Below, piece by piece: positions 47,301-61,040 of a stretch of DNA of 64,000 nt. The position numbers were made by a program, and so were the translations under genes. Under the pieces are notes generated by a model that had not been told where the DNA came from, searched no databases, and saw only the letters and a program-made list of their open reading frames with translations. Numbering within the stretch: the stretch's first letter is position 1; each line of letters starts with the position of its first letter. The DNA is from Balanoglossus misakiensis (taxonomy: Eukaryota; Hemichordata): assembly GCA_040954595.2 (NCBI GenBank), contig CM082593.2, forward strand, positions 10,912,001 through 10,976,000, given 5' to 3'.

Positions 47301-50300
47301 ACAAATTTTGAAAAAAAAACGGTGAAAATCATCAAAAAATGACACATTTTCGTCGACTTTGCAAAATCTCAAAATTTCGTCGATTTTTGAAAAAAAAAAC
47401 GGGTGAAAATCATCAAAAAATGACAAATTTTGAAAAAAAAACGGGTGAAAATCATCAAAAAATGACACATTTTCGACTTTGTAAAATCACAAAATTTCGT
47501 CGATTTTGAAAAAAATCATAGGTTCGTCGATTTTTTTAAAAAAAACATGGGTGAAAATCATCAAAAAATGACAAATTTTGAAAAAAAAACGGGTGAAAAT
47601 CATCAAAAAATGACACATTTACGACTTTGCAAAATCTCATAATTTCGTCGATTTTTGAAAAAAAATCATGGGTGAAAATCATCAAAAAATGACAAATTTT
47701 CGTCTTTGCAAAATCTCAAAATTTCGTCCATTTCTGAAAAAAAATTATGGGTAAAAATCATCAAAAATGACAAATTTTCATCTTTGCAAAATCTCAAATT
47801 TTCGTCGATTTTTGAAAAAAAATCATGGTTGAAAATCATCAAAAAATGACAAATTTTCCTCTTTGCAAAATCTCAAAATTTCGTCGATTTTTGAAAAAAA
47901 ATCATGGGTGAAAATCATCAAAAAATGACAAATTTTCGTCTTTGCAAAATCTCAAAATTTCGTCCATTTTTGAAAAAAAAATCATGGGTAAAAATCATCA
48001 AAAATGACAAATTTTCGTCTTTGCAAAATCTCAAATTTTCGTCGATTTTTGAAAAAAAATCATGGTTGAAAATCATCAAAAAATGACAAAATTTTCGACT
48101 TTGTAAAATCACAAAATTTCGTCGATTTTGAAAAAAATCATAGGTTCGTCGATTTTTTAAAAAAAAACATGGGTGAAAATCATCAAAAAATGACAAATTT
48201 AAAAAAAAAACGGGTGAAAATCATCAAAAAATGACACATTTACGACTTTGCAAAATCTCAAAATTTCGTCGATTTTTGAAAAAAAATCATGGGTGAAAAT
48301 CATCAAAAAATGACAAATTTTCGTCTTTGCAAAATCTCAAAATTTCGTCCATTTTTGAAAAAAAATCATGGGTAAAAATCATCAAAAATGACAAATTTTC
48401 GTCTTTGCAAAATCTCAAACTTTCGTCCATTTTTAAAAAACAATCATGGGGGAAAATCATCAAAAAATGACAAATTTTCGATTTTGCAAAATCTCAAAAT
48501 TTCGTCGATTTTTGAAAAAAAATGTGTGAAAATCATCAAAAAATGACACATTTTCGTCGACTTTGCAAAATCTCAAAATTTCGTCGATTGTTGAAAAAAA
48601 TCATGGGGGAAAATCATGAAAAAATGACAAATTTTCGACTTTGCAAAATCTCAAAATTTCGTCAATTTTGAATAAAAATCATGGGTGAAAATCATCAAAA
48701 AATGACAAATTTTCGACTTTGCAAAATCTCACAATTTCGTCGATTTTTGAAAAAAAATCATGGGTGAAAATGCACCAAAAAATGAGAAATTTTCGACTTT
48801 GCAAAATATCAAAATTTCGTCAATTTTGAAAAAAATCATGGGTGAAAATCATCAAAAAATGACAAATTTTCGACTTTGCAAAATCTCAAAATTTCGTCGA
48901 TTTTTGAAAAAAATCATGGGTGAAAATCATCAAAAAAATGACAAATTTTCGACTTTGCAAAATCTCAAAATTTCGTCGATTTTTGAAGAAAATCATGGGT
49001 GAAAATCATCAAAAAATGACAAATTTTCGACTTTGCAAAATCTCAAAATTTTTTCGATTGTTGAAAAAAATCATCGGTGAAAATCATCAAAAAATGACAA
49101 ATTTTCGACTTTGCAAAATCTCAAAATTTTGTTGATTTTTGAAAAAAATCATAGGTGAAAATCATCAAAAAATGACAAATTTTCGACTTTGCAAAATCTC
49201 AAAATTTCGTCGATTTTTGAAGAAAATCATGGGTGAAAATCATCAAAAAATGACAAATTTTGAAAAAAAAACGGGTGAAAATCATCAAAAAATGACACAT
49301 TTACGACTTTGCAATATCTCAAAATTTCGTCGATTTTTGAAAAAAAACCGGGTGAAAATCATCAAAAAATGACACATTTACGACTTTGCAAAATCTCAAA
49401 ATTTCGTCGATTTTTGAAAAAAAATCATGGGTGAAAATCATCAAAAAATGACAAATTTTCGATTTTGCAAAATCTCAAAATTTCGTCGATTTTTGAAAAA
49501 AAACGGGTGAAAATCATCAAAAAATGACACATTTTCGTCGACTTTGCAAAATCTCAAAATTTCGTCGATTTTTGAAAAAAATCATGGGGGAAAATCATGA
49601 AAAAAATGACAAATTTTCCTCTTTGCAAAATCTCAAAATTTCGTCGATTTTTAAAAAAAGACATGGGTGAAAATCATCAAAAAATGACAAATTTTCGTCT
49701 TTGCAAAATCTCAAAATTTCGTCCATTTTTGAAAAAAAATCATGGGTAAAAATCATCAAAAATGACAAATTTTCGTCTTTGCAAAATCTCAAATTTTCGT
49801 CGATTTTTGAAAAAAAATCATGGTTGAAAATCATCAAAAAATGACAAAATTTTCGACTTTGTAAAATCACAAAATTTCGTCGATTTTGAAAAAAATCATA
49901 GGTTCGTCGATTTTTTAAAAAAAAACATGGGTGAAAATCATCAAAAAATGACAAATTTTGAAAAAAAAACGGGTGAAAATCATCAAAAAATGACACATTT
50001 TCCTCTGCAAAATCTCAAAATTTCGTCGTTTTTTGAAAAAAAATCATTGGTGAAAATCATCAAAAAATGACAAATTTTCGTCTTTGCAAAATCTCAAAAT
50101 TTCGTCCATTTTTGAAAAAAAATCATGGGTAAAAATCATCAAAAATGACAAATTTTGAAAAAAAACGGGTGAAAATCATCAAAAAATGACACATATTCGT
50201 CGACTTTGCAAAATCTCAAAATTTCGTCGATTTTTGAAAAAAATCATGGGGGAAAATCATGAAAAAATGACAAATTTTCCTCTTTGCAAAATCTCAAAAT

Positions 50301-53300
50301 TTCGTCGATTTTTAAAAAAAGACATGGGTGAAAATCATCAAAAAATAACAAATTTTCGACTTTGCAAAATCTCAAATTTTCGTCAATTTTTGAAAAAAAT
50401 CATGGTTGAAAATCATCAAAAAATGACAAAATTTTCGACTTTGTAAAATCACAAAATTTCGTCGATTTTGAAAAAAATCATAGGTTCGTCGATTTTTTAA
50501 AAAAAAACATGGGTGAAAATCATCAAAAAATGACAAATTTAAAAAAAAAAAACGGGTGAAAATCATCAAAAAATGACACATTTTCGACTTTGCAAAATCT
50601 CAAAATTTCGTCGATTTTTGAAAAAAAAACGGGTGAAAATCATCAAAAAATGACAAATTTTGAAAAAAAAACGGGTGAAAATCATCAAAAAATGACACAT
50701 TTTCGACTTTGTAAAATCACAAAATTTCGTCGATTTTGAAAAAAATCATAGGTTCGTCGATTTTTTTAAAAAAAACATGGGTGAAAATCATCAAAAAATG
50801 ACAAATTTTGAAAAAAAAACGGGTGAAAATCATCAAAAAATGACACATTTACGACTTTGCAAAATCTCATAATTTCGTCGATTTTTGAAAAAAAATCATG
50901 GGTGAAAATCATCAAAAAATGACAAATTTTCGTCTTTGCAAAATCTCAAAATTTCGTCCATTTCTGAAAAAAAATTATGGGTAAAAATCATCAAAAATGA
51001 CAAATTTTCATCTTTGCAAAATCTCAAATTTTCGTCGATTTTTGAAAAAAAATCATGGTTGAAAATCATCAAAAAATGACAAAATTTTCGACTTTGTAAA
51101 ATCACAAAATTTCGTCGATTTTGAAAAAAATCATAGGTTCGTCGATTTTTTAAAAAAAAACATGGGTGAAAATCATCAAAAAATGACAAATTTAAAAAAA
51201 AAACGGGTGAAAATCATCAAAAAATGACACATTTACGACTTTGCAAAATCTCAAAATTTCGTCGATTTTTGAAAAAAAATCATGGGTGAAAATCATCAAA
51301 AAATGACAAATTTTCGTCTTTGCAAAATCTCAAAATTTCGTCCATTTTTGAAAAAAAATCATGGGTAAAAATCATCAAAAATGACAAATTTTCGTCTTTG
51401 CAAAATCTCAAACTTTCGTCCATTTTTAAAAAACAATCATGGGGGAAAATCATCAAAAAATGACAAATTTTCGATTTTGCAAAATCTCAAAATTTCGTCG
51501 ATTTTTGAAAAAAAATGTGTGAAAATCATCAAAAAATGACACATTTTCGTCGACTTTGCAAAATCTCAAAATTTCGTCGATTGTTGAAAAAAATCATGGG
51601 GGAAAATCATGAAAAAATGACAAATTTTCGACTTTGCAAAATCTCAAAATTTCGTCAATTTTGAATAAAAATCATGGGTGAAAATCATCAAAAAATGACA
51701 AATTTTCGACTTTGCAAAATCTCACAATTTCGTCGATTTTTGAAAAAAAATCATGGGTGAAAATGCACCAAAAAATGAGAAATTTTCGACTTTGCAAAAT
51801 ATCAAAATTTCGTCAATTTTGAAAAAAATCATGGGTGAAAATCATCAAAAAATGACAAATTTTCGACTTTGCAAAATCTCAAAATTTCGTCGATTTTCGA
51901 AAAAAATCATGGGTGAAAATCATCAAAAAAATGACAAATTTTCGACTTTGCAAAATCTCAAAATTTCGTCGATTTTTGAAGAAAATCATGGGTGAAAATC
52001 ATCAAAAAATGACAAATTTTCGACTTTGCAAAATCTCAAAATTTTTTCGATTGTTGAAAAAAATCATCGGTGAAAATCATCAAAAAATGACAAATTTTCG
52101 ACTTTGCAAAATCTCAAAATTTTGTTGATTTTTGAAAAAAATCATAGGTGAAAATCATCAAAAAATGACAAATTTTCGACTTTGCAAAATCTCAAAATTT
52201 CGTCGATTTTTGAAGAAAATCATGGGTGAAAATCATCAAAAAATGACAAATTTTGAAAAAAAAACGGGTGAAAATCATCAAAAAATGACACATTTACGAC
52301 TTTGCAAAATCTCAAAATTTCGTCGATTTTTGAAAAAAAACCGGGTGAAAATCATCAAAAAATGACACATTTACGACTTTGCAAAATCTCAAAATTTCGT
52401 CGATTTTTGAAAAAAAATCATGGGTGAAAATCATCAAAAAATGACAAATTTTCGATTTTGCAAAATCTCAAAATTTCGTCGATTTTTGAAAAAAAACGGG
52501 TGAAAATCATCAAAAAATGACACATTTTCGTCGACTTTGCAAAATCTCAAAATTTCGTCGATTTTTGAAAAAAATCATGGGGGAAAATCATGAAAAAAAT
52601 GACAAATTTTCCTCTTTGCAAAATCTCAAAATTTCGTCGATTTTTAAAAAAAGACATGGGTGAAAATCATCAAAAAATAACAAATTTTCGACTTTGCAAA
52701 ATCTCAAAATTTCGTCCATTTTTGAAAAAAAATCATGGGTAAAAATCATCAAAAAATGACAAATTTTGAAAAAAAACGGGTGAAAATCATCAAAAAATGA
52801 CACATTTTGGACTTTGCAAAATCTCAAAATTTCGTCGATTTTTGAAAAAAAATCATGGGTGAAAATCATCAAAAAATGACAAATTTTCGTCTTTGCAAAA
52901 TCTCAAAATTTCGTCCATTTTTGAAAAAAAATCATGGGTAAAAATCATCAAAAATGACAAATTTTCGTCTTTGCAAAATCTCAAATTTTCGTCGATTTTT
53001 GAAAAAAAATCATGGTTGAAAATCATCAAAAAATGACAAAATTTTCGACTTTGTAAAATCACAAAATTTCGTCGATTTTGAAAAAAATCATAGGTTCGTC
53101 GATTTTTTAAAAAAAAACATGGGTGAAAATCATCAAAAAATGACAAATTTTGAAAAAAAAACGGGTGAAAATCATCAAAAAATGACACATTTTCCTCTGC
53201 AAAATCTCAAAATTTCGTCGTTTTTTGAAAAAAAATCATTGGTGAAAATCATCAAAAAATGACAAATTTTCGTCTTTGCAAAATCTCAAAATTTCGTCCA

Positions 53301-56300
53301 TTTTTGAAAAAAAATCATGGGTAAAAATCATCAAAAATGACAAATTTTGAAAAAAAAACGGGTGAAAATCATCAAAAAATGACACATTTTCGTCGACTTT
53401 GCAAAATCTCAAAATTTCGTCGATTTTTGAAAAAAAAACGGGTGAAAATCATCAAAAAATGACAAATTTTGAAAAAAAAAACGGGTGAAAATCATCAAAA
53501 AATGACACATTTTCGACTTTGTAAAATCACAAAATTTCGTCGATTTTGAAAAAAATCATAGGTTCGTCGATTTTTTTAAAAAAAACATGGGTGAAAATCA
53601 TCAAAAAATGACAAATTTTGAAAAAAAAACGGGTGAAAATCATCAAAAAATGACACATTTACGACTTTGCAAAATCTCATAATTTCGTCGATTTTTGAAA
53701 AAAAATCATGGGTGAAAATCATCAAAAAATGACAAATTTTCGTCTTTGCAAAATCTCAAAATTTCGTCCATTTCTGAAAAAAAATTATGGGTAAAAATCA
53801 TCAAAAATGACAAATTTTCATCTTTGCAAAATCTCAAATTTTCGTCGATTTTTGAAAAAAAATCATGGTTGAAAATCATCAAAAAATGACAAATTTTCCT
53901 CTTTGCAAAATCTCAAAATTTCGTCGATTTTTGAAAAAAAATCATGGGTGAAAATCATCAAAAAATGACAAATTTTCGTCTTTGCAAAATCTCAAAATTT
54001 CGTCCATTTTTGAAAAAAAAATCATGGGTAAAAATCATCAAAAATGACAAATTTTCGTCTTTGCAAAATCTCAAATTTTCGTCGATTTTTGAAAAAAAAT
54101 CATGGTTGAAAATCATCAAAAAATGACAAAATTTTCGACTTTGTAAAATCACAAAATTTCGTCGATTTTGAAAAAAATCATAGGTTCGTCGATTTTTTAA
54201 AAAAAAACATGGGTGAAAATCATCAAAAAATGACAAATTTAAAAAAAAAACGGGTGAAAATCATCAAAAAATGACACATTTACGACTTTGCAAAATCTCA
54301 AAATTTCGTCGATTTTTGAAAAAAAATCATGGGTGAAAATCATCAAAAAATGACAAATTTTCGTCTTTGCAAAATCTCAAAATTTCGTCCATTTTTGAAA
54401 AAAAATCATGGGTAAAAATCATCAAAAATGACAAATTTTCGTCTTTGCAAAATCTCAAACTTTCGTCCATTTTTAAAAAACAATCATGGGGGAAAATCAT
54501 CAAAAAATGACAAATTTTCGATTTTGCAAAATCTCAAAATTTCGTCGATTTTTGAAAAAAAATGTGTGAAAATCATCAAAAAATGACACATTTTCGTCGA
54601 CTTTGCAAAATCTCAAAATTTCGTCGATTGTTGAAAAAAATCATGGGGGAAAATCATGAAAAAATGACAAATTTTCGACTTTGCAAAATCTCAAAATTTC
54701 GTCAATTTTGAATAAAAATCATGGGTGAAAATCATCAAAAAATGACAAATTTTCGACTTTGCAAAATCTCACAATTTCGTCGATTTTTGAAAAAAAATCA
54801 TGGGTGAAAATGCACCAAAAAATGAGAAATTTTCGACTTTGCAAAATATCAAAATTTCGTCAATTTTGAAAAAAATCATGGGTGAAAATCATCAAAAAAT
54901 GACAAATTTTCGACTTTGCAAAATCTCAAAATTTCGTCGATTTTTGAAAAAAATCATGGGTGAAAATCATCAAAAAAATGACAAATTTTCGACTTTGCAA
55001 AATCTCAAAATTTCGTCGATTTTTGAAGAAAATCATGGGTGAAAATCATCAAAAAATGACAAATTTTCGACTTTGCAAAATCTCAAAATTTTGTTGATTT
55101 TTGAAAAAAATCATAGGTGAAAATCATCAAAAAATGACAAATTTTCGACTTTGCAAAATCTCAAAATTTCGTCGATTTTTGAAGAAAATCATGGGTGAAA
55201 ATCATCAAAAAATGACAAATTTTGAAAAAAAAACGGGTGAAAATCATCAAAAAATGACACATTTACGACTTTGCAATATCTCAAAATTTCGTCGATTTTT
55301 GAAAAAAAACCGGGTGAAAATCATCAAAAAATGACACATTTACGACTTTGCAAAATCTCAAAATTTCGTCGATTTTTGAAAAAAAATCATGGGTGAAAAT
55401 CATCAAAAAATGACAAATTTTCGATTTTGCAAAATCTCAAAATTTCGTCGATTTTTGAAAAAAAACGGGTGAAAATCATCAAAAAATGACACATTTTCGT
55501 CGACTTTGCAAAATCTCAAAATTTCGTCGATTTTTGAAAAAAATCATGGGGGAAAATCATGAAAAAAATGACAAATTTTCCTCTTTGCAAAATCTCAAAA
55601 TTTCGTCGATTTTTAAAAAAAGACATGGGTGAAAATCATCAAAAAATGACAAATTTTCGTCTTTGCAAAATCTCAAAATTTCGTCCATTTTTGAAAAAAA
55701 ATCATGGGTAAAAATCATCAAAAATGACAAATTTTCGTCTTTGCAAAATCTCAAATTTTCGTCGATTTTTGAAAAAAAATCATGGTTGAAAATCATCAAA
55801 AAATGACAAAATTTTCGACTTTGTAAAATCACAAAATTTCGTCGATTTTGAAAAAAATCATAGGTTCGTCGATTTTTAAAAAAAAAACATGGGTGAAAAT
55901 CATCAAAAAATGACAAATTTTGAAAAAAAACGGGTGAAAATCATCAAAAAATGACACATTTTCCTCTGCAAAATCTCAAAATTTCGTCGTTTTTTGAAAA
56001 AAAATCATTGGTGAAAATCATCAAAAAATGACAAATTTTCGTCTTTGCAAAATCTCAAAATTTCGTCCATTTTTGAAAAAAAATCATGGGTAAAAATCAT
56101 CAAAAATGACAAATTTTGAAAAAAAACGGGTGAAAATCATCAAAAAATGACACATATTCGTCGACTTTGCAAAATCTCAAAATTTCGTCGATTTTTGAAA
56201 AAAATCATGGGGGAAAATCATGAAAAAATGACAAATTTTCCTCTTTGCAAAATCTCAAAATTTCGTCGATTTTTAAAAAAAGACATGGGTGAAAATCATC

Positions 56301-59300
56301 AAAAAATAACAAATTTTCGACTTTGCAAAATCTCAAAATTCGTCCATTTTTGAAAAAAAATCATGGGTAAAAATCATCAAAAAATGACAAATTTTCGTCT
56401 TTGCAAAATCTCACAATTTCGTCGATTTTTGAAAAAAATCATGTGTGAAAATCATCAAAAAATGACAAATTTTCGACTTTGCAAAATCTCAAAATTTCGT
56501 CGATTTTCGAAAAAAATCATGGGTGAAAATCATCAAAAAAATGACAAATTTTCGACTTTGCAAAATCTCAAAATTTCGTCGATTTTTGAAGAAAATCATG
56601 GGTGAAAATCATCAAAAAATGACAAATTTTCGACTTTGCAAAATCTCAAAATTTTTTCGATTGTTGAAAAAAATCATCGGTGAAAATCATCAAAAAATGA
56701 CAAATTTTCGACTTTGCAAAATCTCAAAATTTTGTTGATTTTTGAAAAAAATCATAGGTGAAAATCATCAAAAAATGACAAATTTTCGACTTTGCAAAAT
56801 CTCAAAATTTCGTCGATTTTTGAAGAAAATCATGGGTGAAAATCATCAAAAAATGACAAATTTTGAAAAAAAAACGGGTGAAAATCATCAAAAAATGACA
56901 CATTTACGACTTTGCAAAATCTCAAAATTTCGTCGATTTTTGAAAAAAAACCGGGTGAAAATCATCAAAAAATGACACATTTACGACTTTGCAAAATCTC
57001 AAAATTTCGTCGATTTTTGAAAAAAAATCATGGGTGAAAATCATCAAAAAATGACAAATTTTCGATTTTGCAAAATCTCAAAATTTCGTCGATTTTTGAA
57101 AAAAAACGGGTGAAAATCATCAAAAAATGACACATTTTCGTCGACTTTGCAAAATCTCAAAATTTCGTCGATTTTTGAAAAAAATCATGGGGGAAAATCA
57201 TGAAAAAAATGACAAATTTTCCTCTTTGCAAAATCTCAAAATTTCGTCGATTTTTAAAAAAAGACATGGGTGAAAATCATCAAAAAATAACAAATTTTCG
57301 ACTTTGCAAAATCTCAAAATTTCGTCCATTTTTGAAAAAAAATCATGGGTAAAAATCATCAAAAAATGACAAATTTTGAAAAAAAACGGGTGAAAATCAT
57401 CAAAAAATGACACATTTTGGACTTTGCAAAATCTCAAAATTTCGTCGATTTTTGAAAAAAAATCATGGGTGAAAATCATCAAAAAATGACAAATTTTCGT
57501 CTTTGCAAAATCTCAAAATTTCGTCCATTTTTGAAAAAAAATCATGGGTAAAAATCATCAAAAATGACAAATTTTCGTCTTTGCAAAATCTCAAATTTTC
57601 GTCGATTTTTGAAAAAAAATCATGGTTGAAAATCATCAAAAAATGACAAAATTTTCGACTTTGTAAAATCACAAAATTTCGTCGATTTTGAAAAAAATCA
57701 TAGGTTCGTCGATTTTTTAAAAAAAAACATGGGTGAAAATCATCAAAAAATGACAAATTTTGAAAAAAAAACGGGTGAAAATCATCAAAAAATGACACAT
57801 TTTCCTCTGCAAAATCTCAAAATTTCGTCGTTTTTTGAAAAAAAATCATTGGTGAAAATCATCAAAAAATGACAAATTTTCGTCTTTGCAAAATCTCAAA
57901 ATTTCGTCCATTTTTGAAAAAAAATCATGGGTAAAAATCATCAAAAATGACAAATTTTGAAAAAAAAACGGGTGAAAATCATCAAAAAATGACACATTTT
58001 CGTCGACTTTGCAAAATCTCAAAATTTCGTCGATTTTTGAAAAAAAAACGGGTGAAAATCATCAAAAAATGACAAATTTTGAAAAAAAAACGGGTGAAAA
58101 TCATCAAAAAATGACACATTTTCGACTTTGTAAAATCACAAAATTTCGTCGATTTTGAAAAAAATCATAGGTTCGTCGATTTTTTTAAAAAAAACATGGG
58201 TGAAAATCATCAAAAAATGACAAATTTTGAAAAAAAAACGGGTGAAAATCATCAAAAAATGACACATTTACGACTTTGCAAAATCTCATAATTTCGTCGA
58301 TTTTTGAAAAAAAATCATGGGTGAAAATCATCAAAAAATGACAAATTTTCGTCTTTGCAAAATCTCAAAATTTCGTCCATTTCTGAAAAAAAATTATGGG
58401 TAAAAATCATCAAAAATGACAAATTTTCATCTTTGCAAAATCTCAAATTTTCGTCGATTTTTGAAAAAAAATCATGGTTGAAAATCATCAAAAAATGACA
58501 AATTTTCCTCTTTGCAAAATCTCAAAATTTCGTCGATTTTTGAAAAAAAATCATGGGTGAAAATCATCAAAAAATGACAAATTTTCGTCTTTGCAAAATC
58601 TCAAAATTTCGTCCATTTTTGAAAAAAAAATCATGGGTAAAAATCATCAAAAATGACAAATTTTCGTCTTTGCAAAATCTCAAATTTTCGTCGATTTTTG
58701 AAAAAAAATCATGGTTGAAAATCATCAAAAAATGACAAAATTTTCGACTTTGTAAAATCACAAAATTTCGTCGATTTTGAAAAAAATCATAGGTTCGTCG
58801 ATTTTTTAAAAAAAAACATGGGTGAAAATCATCAAAAAATGACAAATTTAAAAAAAAAACGGGTGAAAATCATCAAAAAATGACACATTTACGACTTTGC
58901 AAAATCTCAAAATTTCGTCGATTTTTGAAAAAAAATCATGGGTGAAAATCATCAAAAAATGACAAATTTTCGTCTTTGCAAAATCTCAAAATTTCGTCCA
59001 TTTTTGAAAAAAAATCATGGGTAAAAATCATCAAAAATGACAAATTTTCGTCTTTGCAAAATCTCAAACTTTCGTCCATTTTTAAAAAACAATCATGGGG
59101 GAAAATCATCAAAAAATGACAAATTTTCGATTTTGCAAAATCTCAAAATTTCGTCGATTTTTGAAAAAAAATGTGTGAAAATCATCAAAAAATGACACAT
59201 TTTCGTCGACTTTGCAAAATCTCAAAATTTCGTCGATTGTTGAAAAAAATCATGGGGGAAAATCATGAAAAAATGACAAATTTTCGACTTTGCAAAATCT

Positions 59301-61040
59301 CAAAATTTCGTCAATTTTGAATAAAAATCATGGGTGAAAATCATCAAAAAATGACAAATTTTCGACTTTGCAAAATCTCACAATTTCGTCGATTTTTGAA
59401 AAAAAATCATGGGTGAAAATGCACCAAAAAATGAGAAATTTTCGACTTTGCAAAATATCAAAATTTCGTCAATTTTGAAAAAAATCATGGGTGAAAATCA
59501 TCAAAAAATGACAAATTTTCGACTTTGCAAAATCTCAAAATTTCGTCGATTTTTGAAAAAAATCATGGGTGAAAATCATCAAAAAAATGACAAATTTTCG
59601 ACTTTGCAAAATCTCAAAATTTCGTCGATTTTTGAAGAAAATCATGGGTGAAAATCATCAAAAAATGACAAATTTTCGACTTTGCAAAATCTCAAAATTT
59701 TTTCGATTGTTGAAAAAAATCATCGGTGAAAATCATCAAAAAATGACAAATTTTCGACTTTGCAAAATCTCAAAATTTTGTTGATTTTTGAAAAAAATCA
59801 TAGGTGAAAATCATCAAAAAATGACAAATTTTCGACTTTGCAAAATCTCAAAATTTCGTCGATTTTTGAAGAAAATCATGGGTGAAAATCATCAAAAAAT
59901 GACAAATTTTGAAAAAAAAACGGGTGAAAATCATCAAAAAATGACACATTTACGACTTTGCAATATCTCAAAATTTCGTCGATTTTTGAAAAAAAACCGG
60001 GTGAAAATCATCAAAAAATGACACATTTACGACTTTGCAAAATCTCAAAATTTCGTCGATTTTTGAAAAAAAATCATGGGTGAAAATCATCAAAAAATGA
60101 CAAATTTTCGATTTTGCAAAATCTCAAAATTTCGTCGATTTTTGAAAAAAACGGGTGAAAATCATCAAAAAATGACACATTTTCGTCGACTTTGCAAAAT
60201 CTCAAAATTTCGTCGATTTTTGAAAAAAATCATGGGGGAAAATCATGAAAAAAATGACAAATTTTCCTCTTTGCAAAATCTCAAAATTTCGTCGATTTTT
60301 AAAAAAAGACATGGGTGAAAATCATCAAAAAATGACAAATTTTCGTCTTTGCAAAATCTCAAAATTTCGTCCATTTTTGAAAAAAAATCATGGGTAAAAA
60401 TCATCAAAAATGACAAATTTTCGTCTTTGCAAAATCTCAAATTTTCGTCGATTTTTGAAAAAAAATCATGGTTGAAAATCATCAAAAAATGACAAAATTT
60501 TCGACTTTGTAAAATCACAAAATTTCGTCGATTTTGAAAAAAATCATAGGTTCGTCGATTTTTAAAAAAAAAACATGGGTGAAAATCATCAAAAAATGAC
60601 AAATTTTGAAAAAAAAACGGGTGAAAATCATCAAAAAATGACACATTTTCCTCTGCAAAATCTCAAAATTTCGTCGTTTTTTGAAAAAAAATCATTGGTG
60701 AAAATCATCAAAAAATGACAAATTTTCGTCTTTGCAAAATCTCAAAATTTCGTCCATTTTTGAAAAAAAATCATGGGTAAAAATCATCAAAAATGACAAA
60801 TTTTGAAAAAAAACGGGTGAAAATCATCAAAAAATGACACATATTCGTCGACTTTGCAAAATCTCAAAATTTCGTCGATTTTTGAAAAAAATCATGGGGG
60901 AAAATCATGAAAAAATGACAAATTTTCCTCTTTGCAAAATCTCAAAATTTCGTCGATTTTTAAAAAAAGACATGGGTGAAAATCATCAAAAAATAACAAA
61001 TTTTCGACTTTGCAAAATCTCAAAATTCGTCCATTTTTGA
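44330..61040. repeat. Higher-order block delta/epsilon, offsets about 6041 and 4610 bp
   Basis: 44855, 45712, 47904 and 48760 recur at 50896, 51753, 53944 and 54800 (6040-6041 bp); beyond a one-monomer deletion the offset becomes 5962 (49595 and 55557). Then 52588, 52853, 53944 and 54800 recur at 57198, 57463, 58553 and 59409 (4609-4610 bp), shifting to about 4687 after one extra monomer (56147 and 60834). A half-size relation of about 3.0 kb links 45712, 48760, 51753 and 54800. The rare word AAAATGCACCAAAAAATGAG tags each copy. Confidence 0.9.

Noticed and set aside
21890-60640. CENP-B box-like spacing in the 42-bp monomer (TTTTG, A-run, CGGGT)
   Set aside because: The required CG after TT is absent and the A-run length varies, so the spacing does not hold. 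It is not a CENP-B box.
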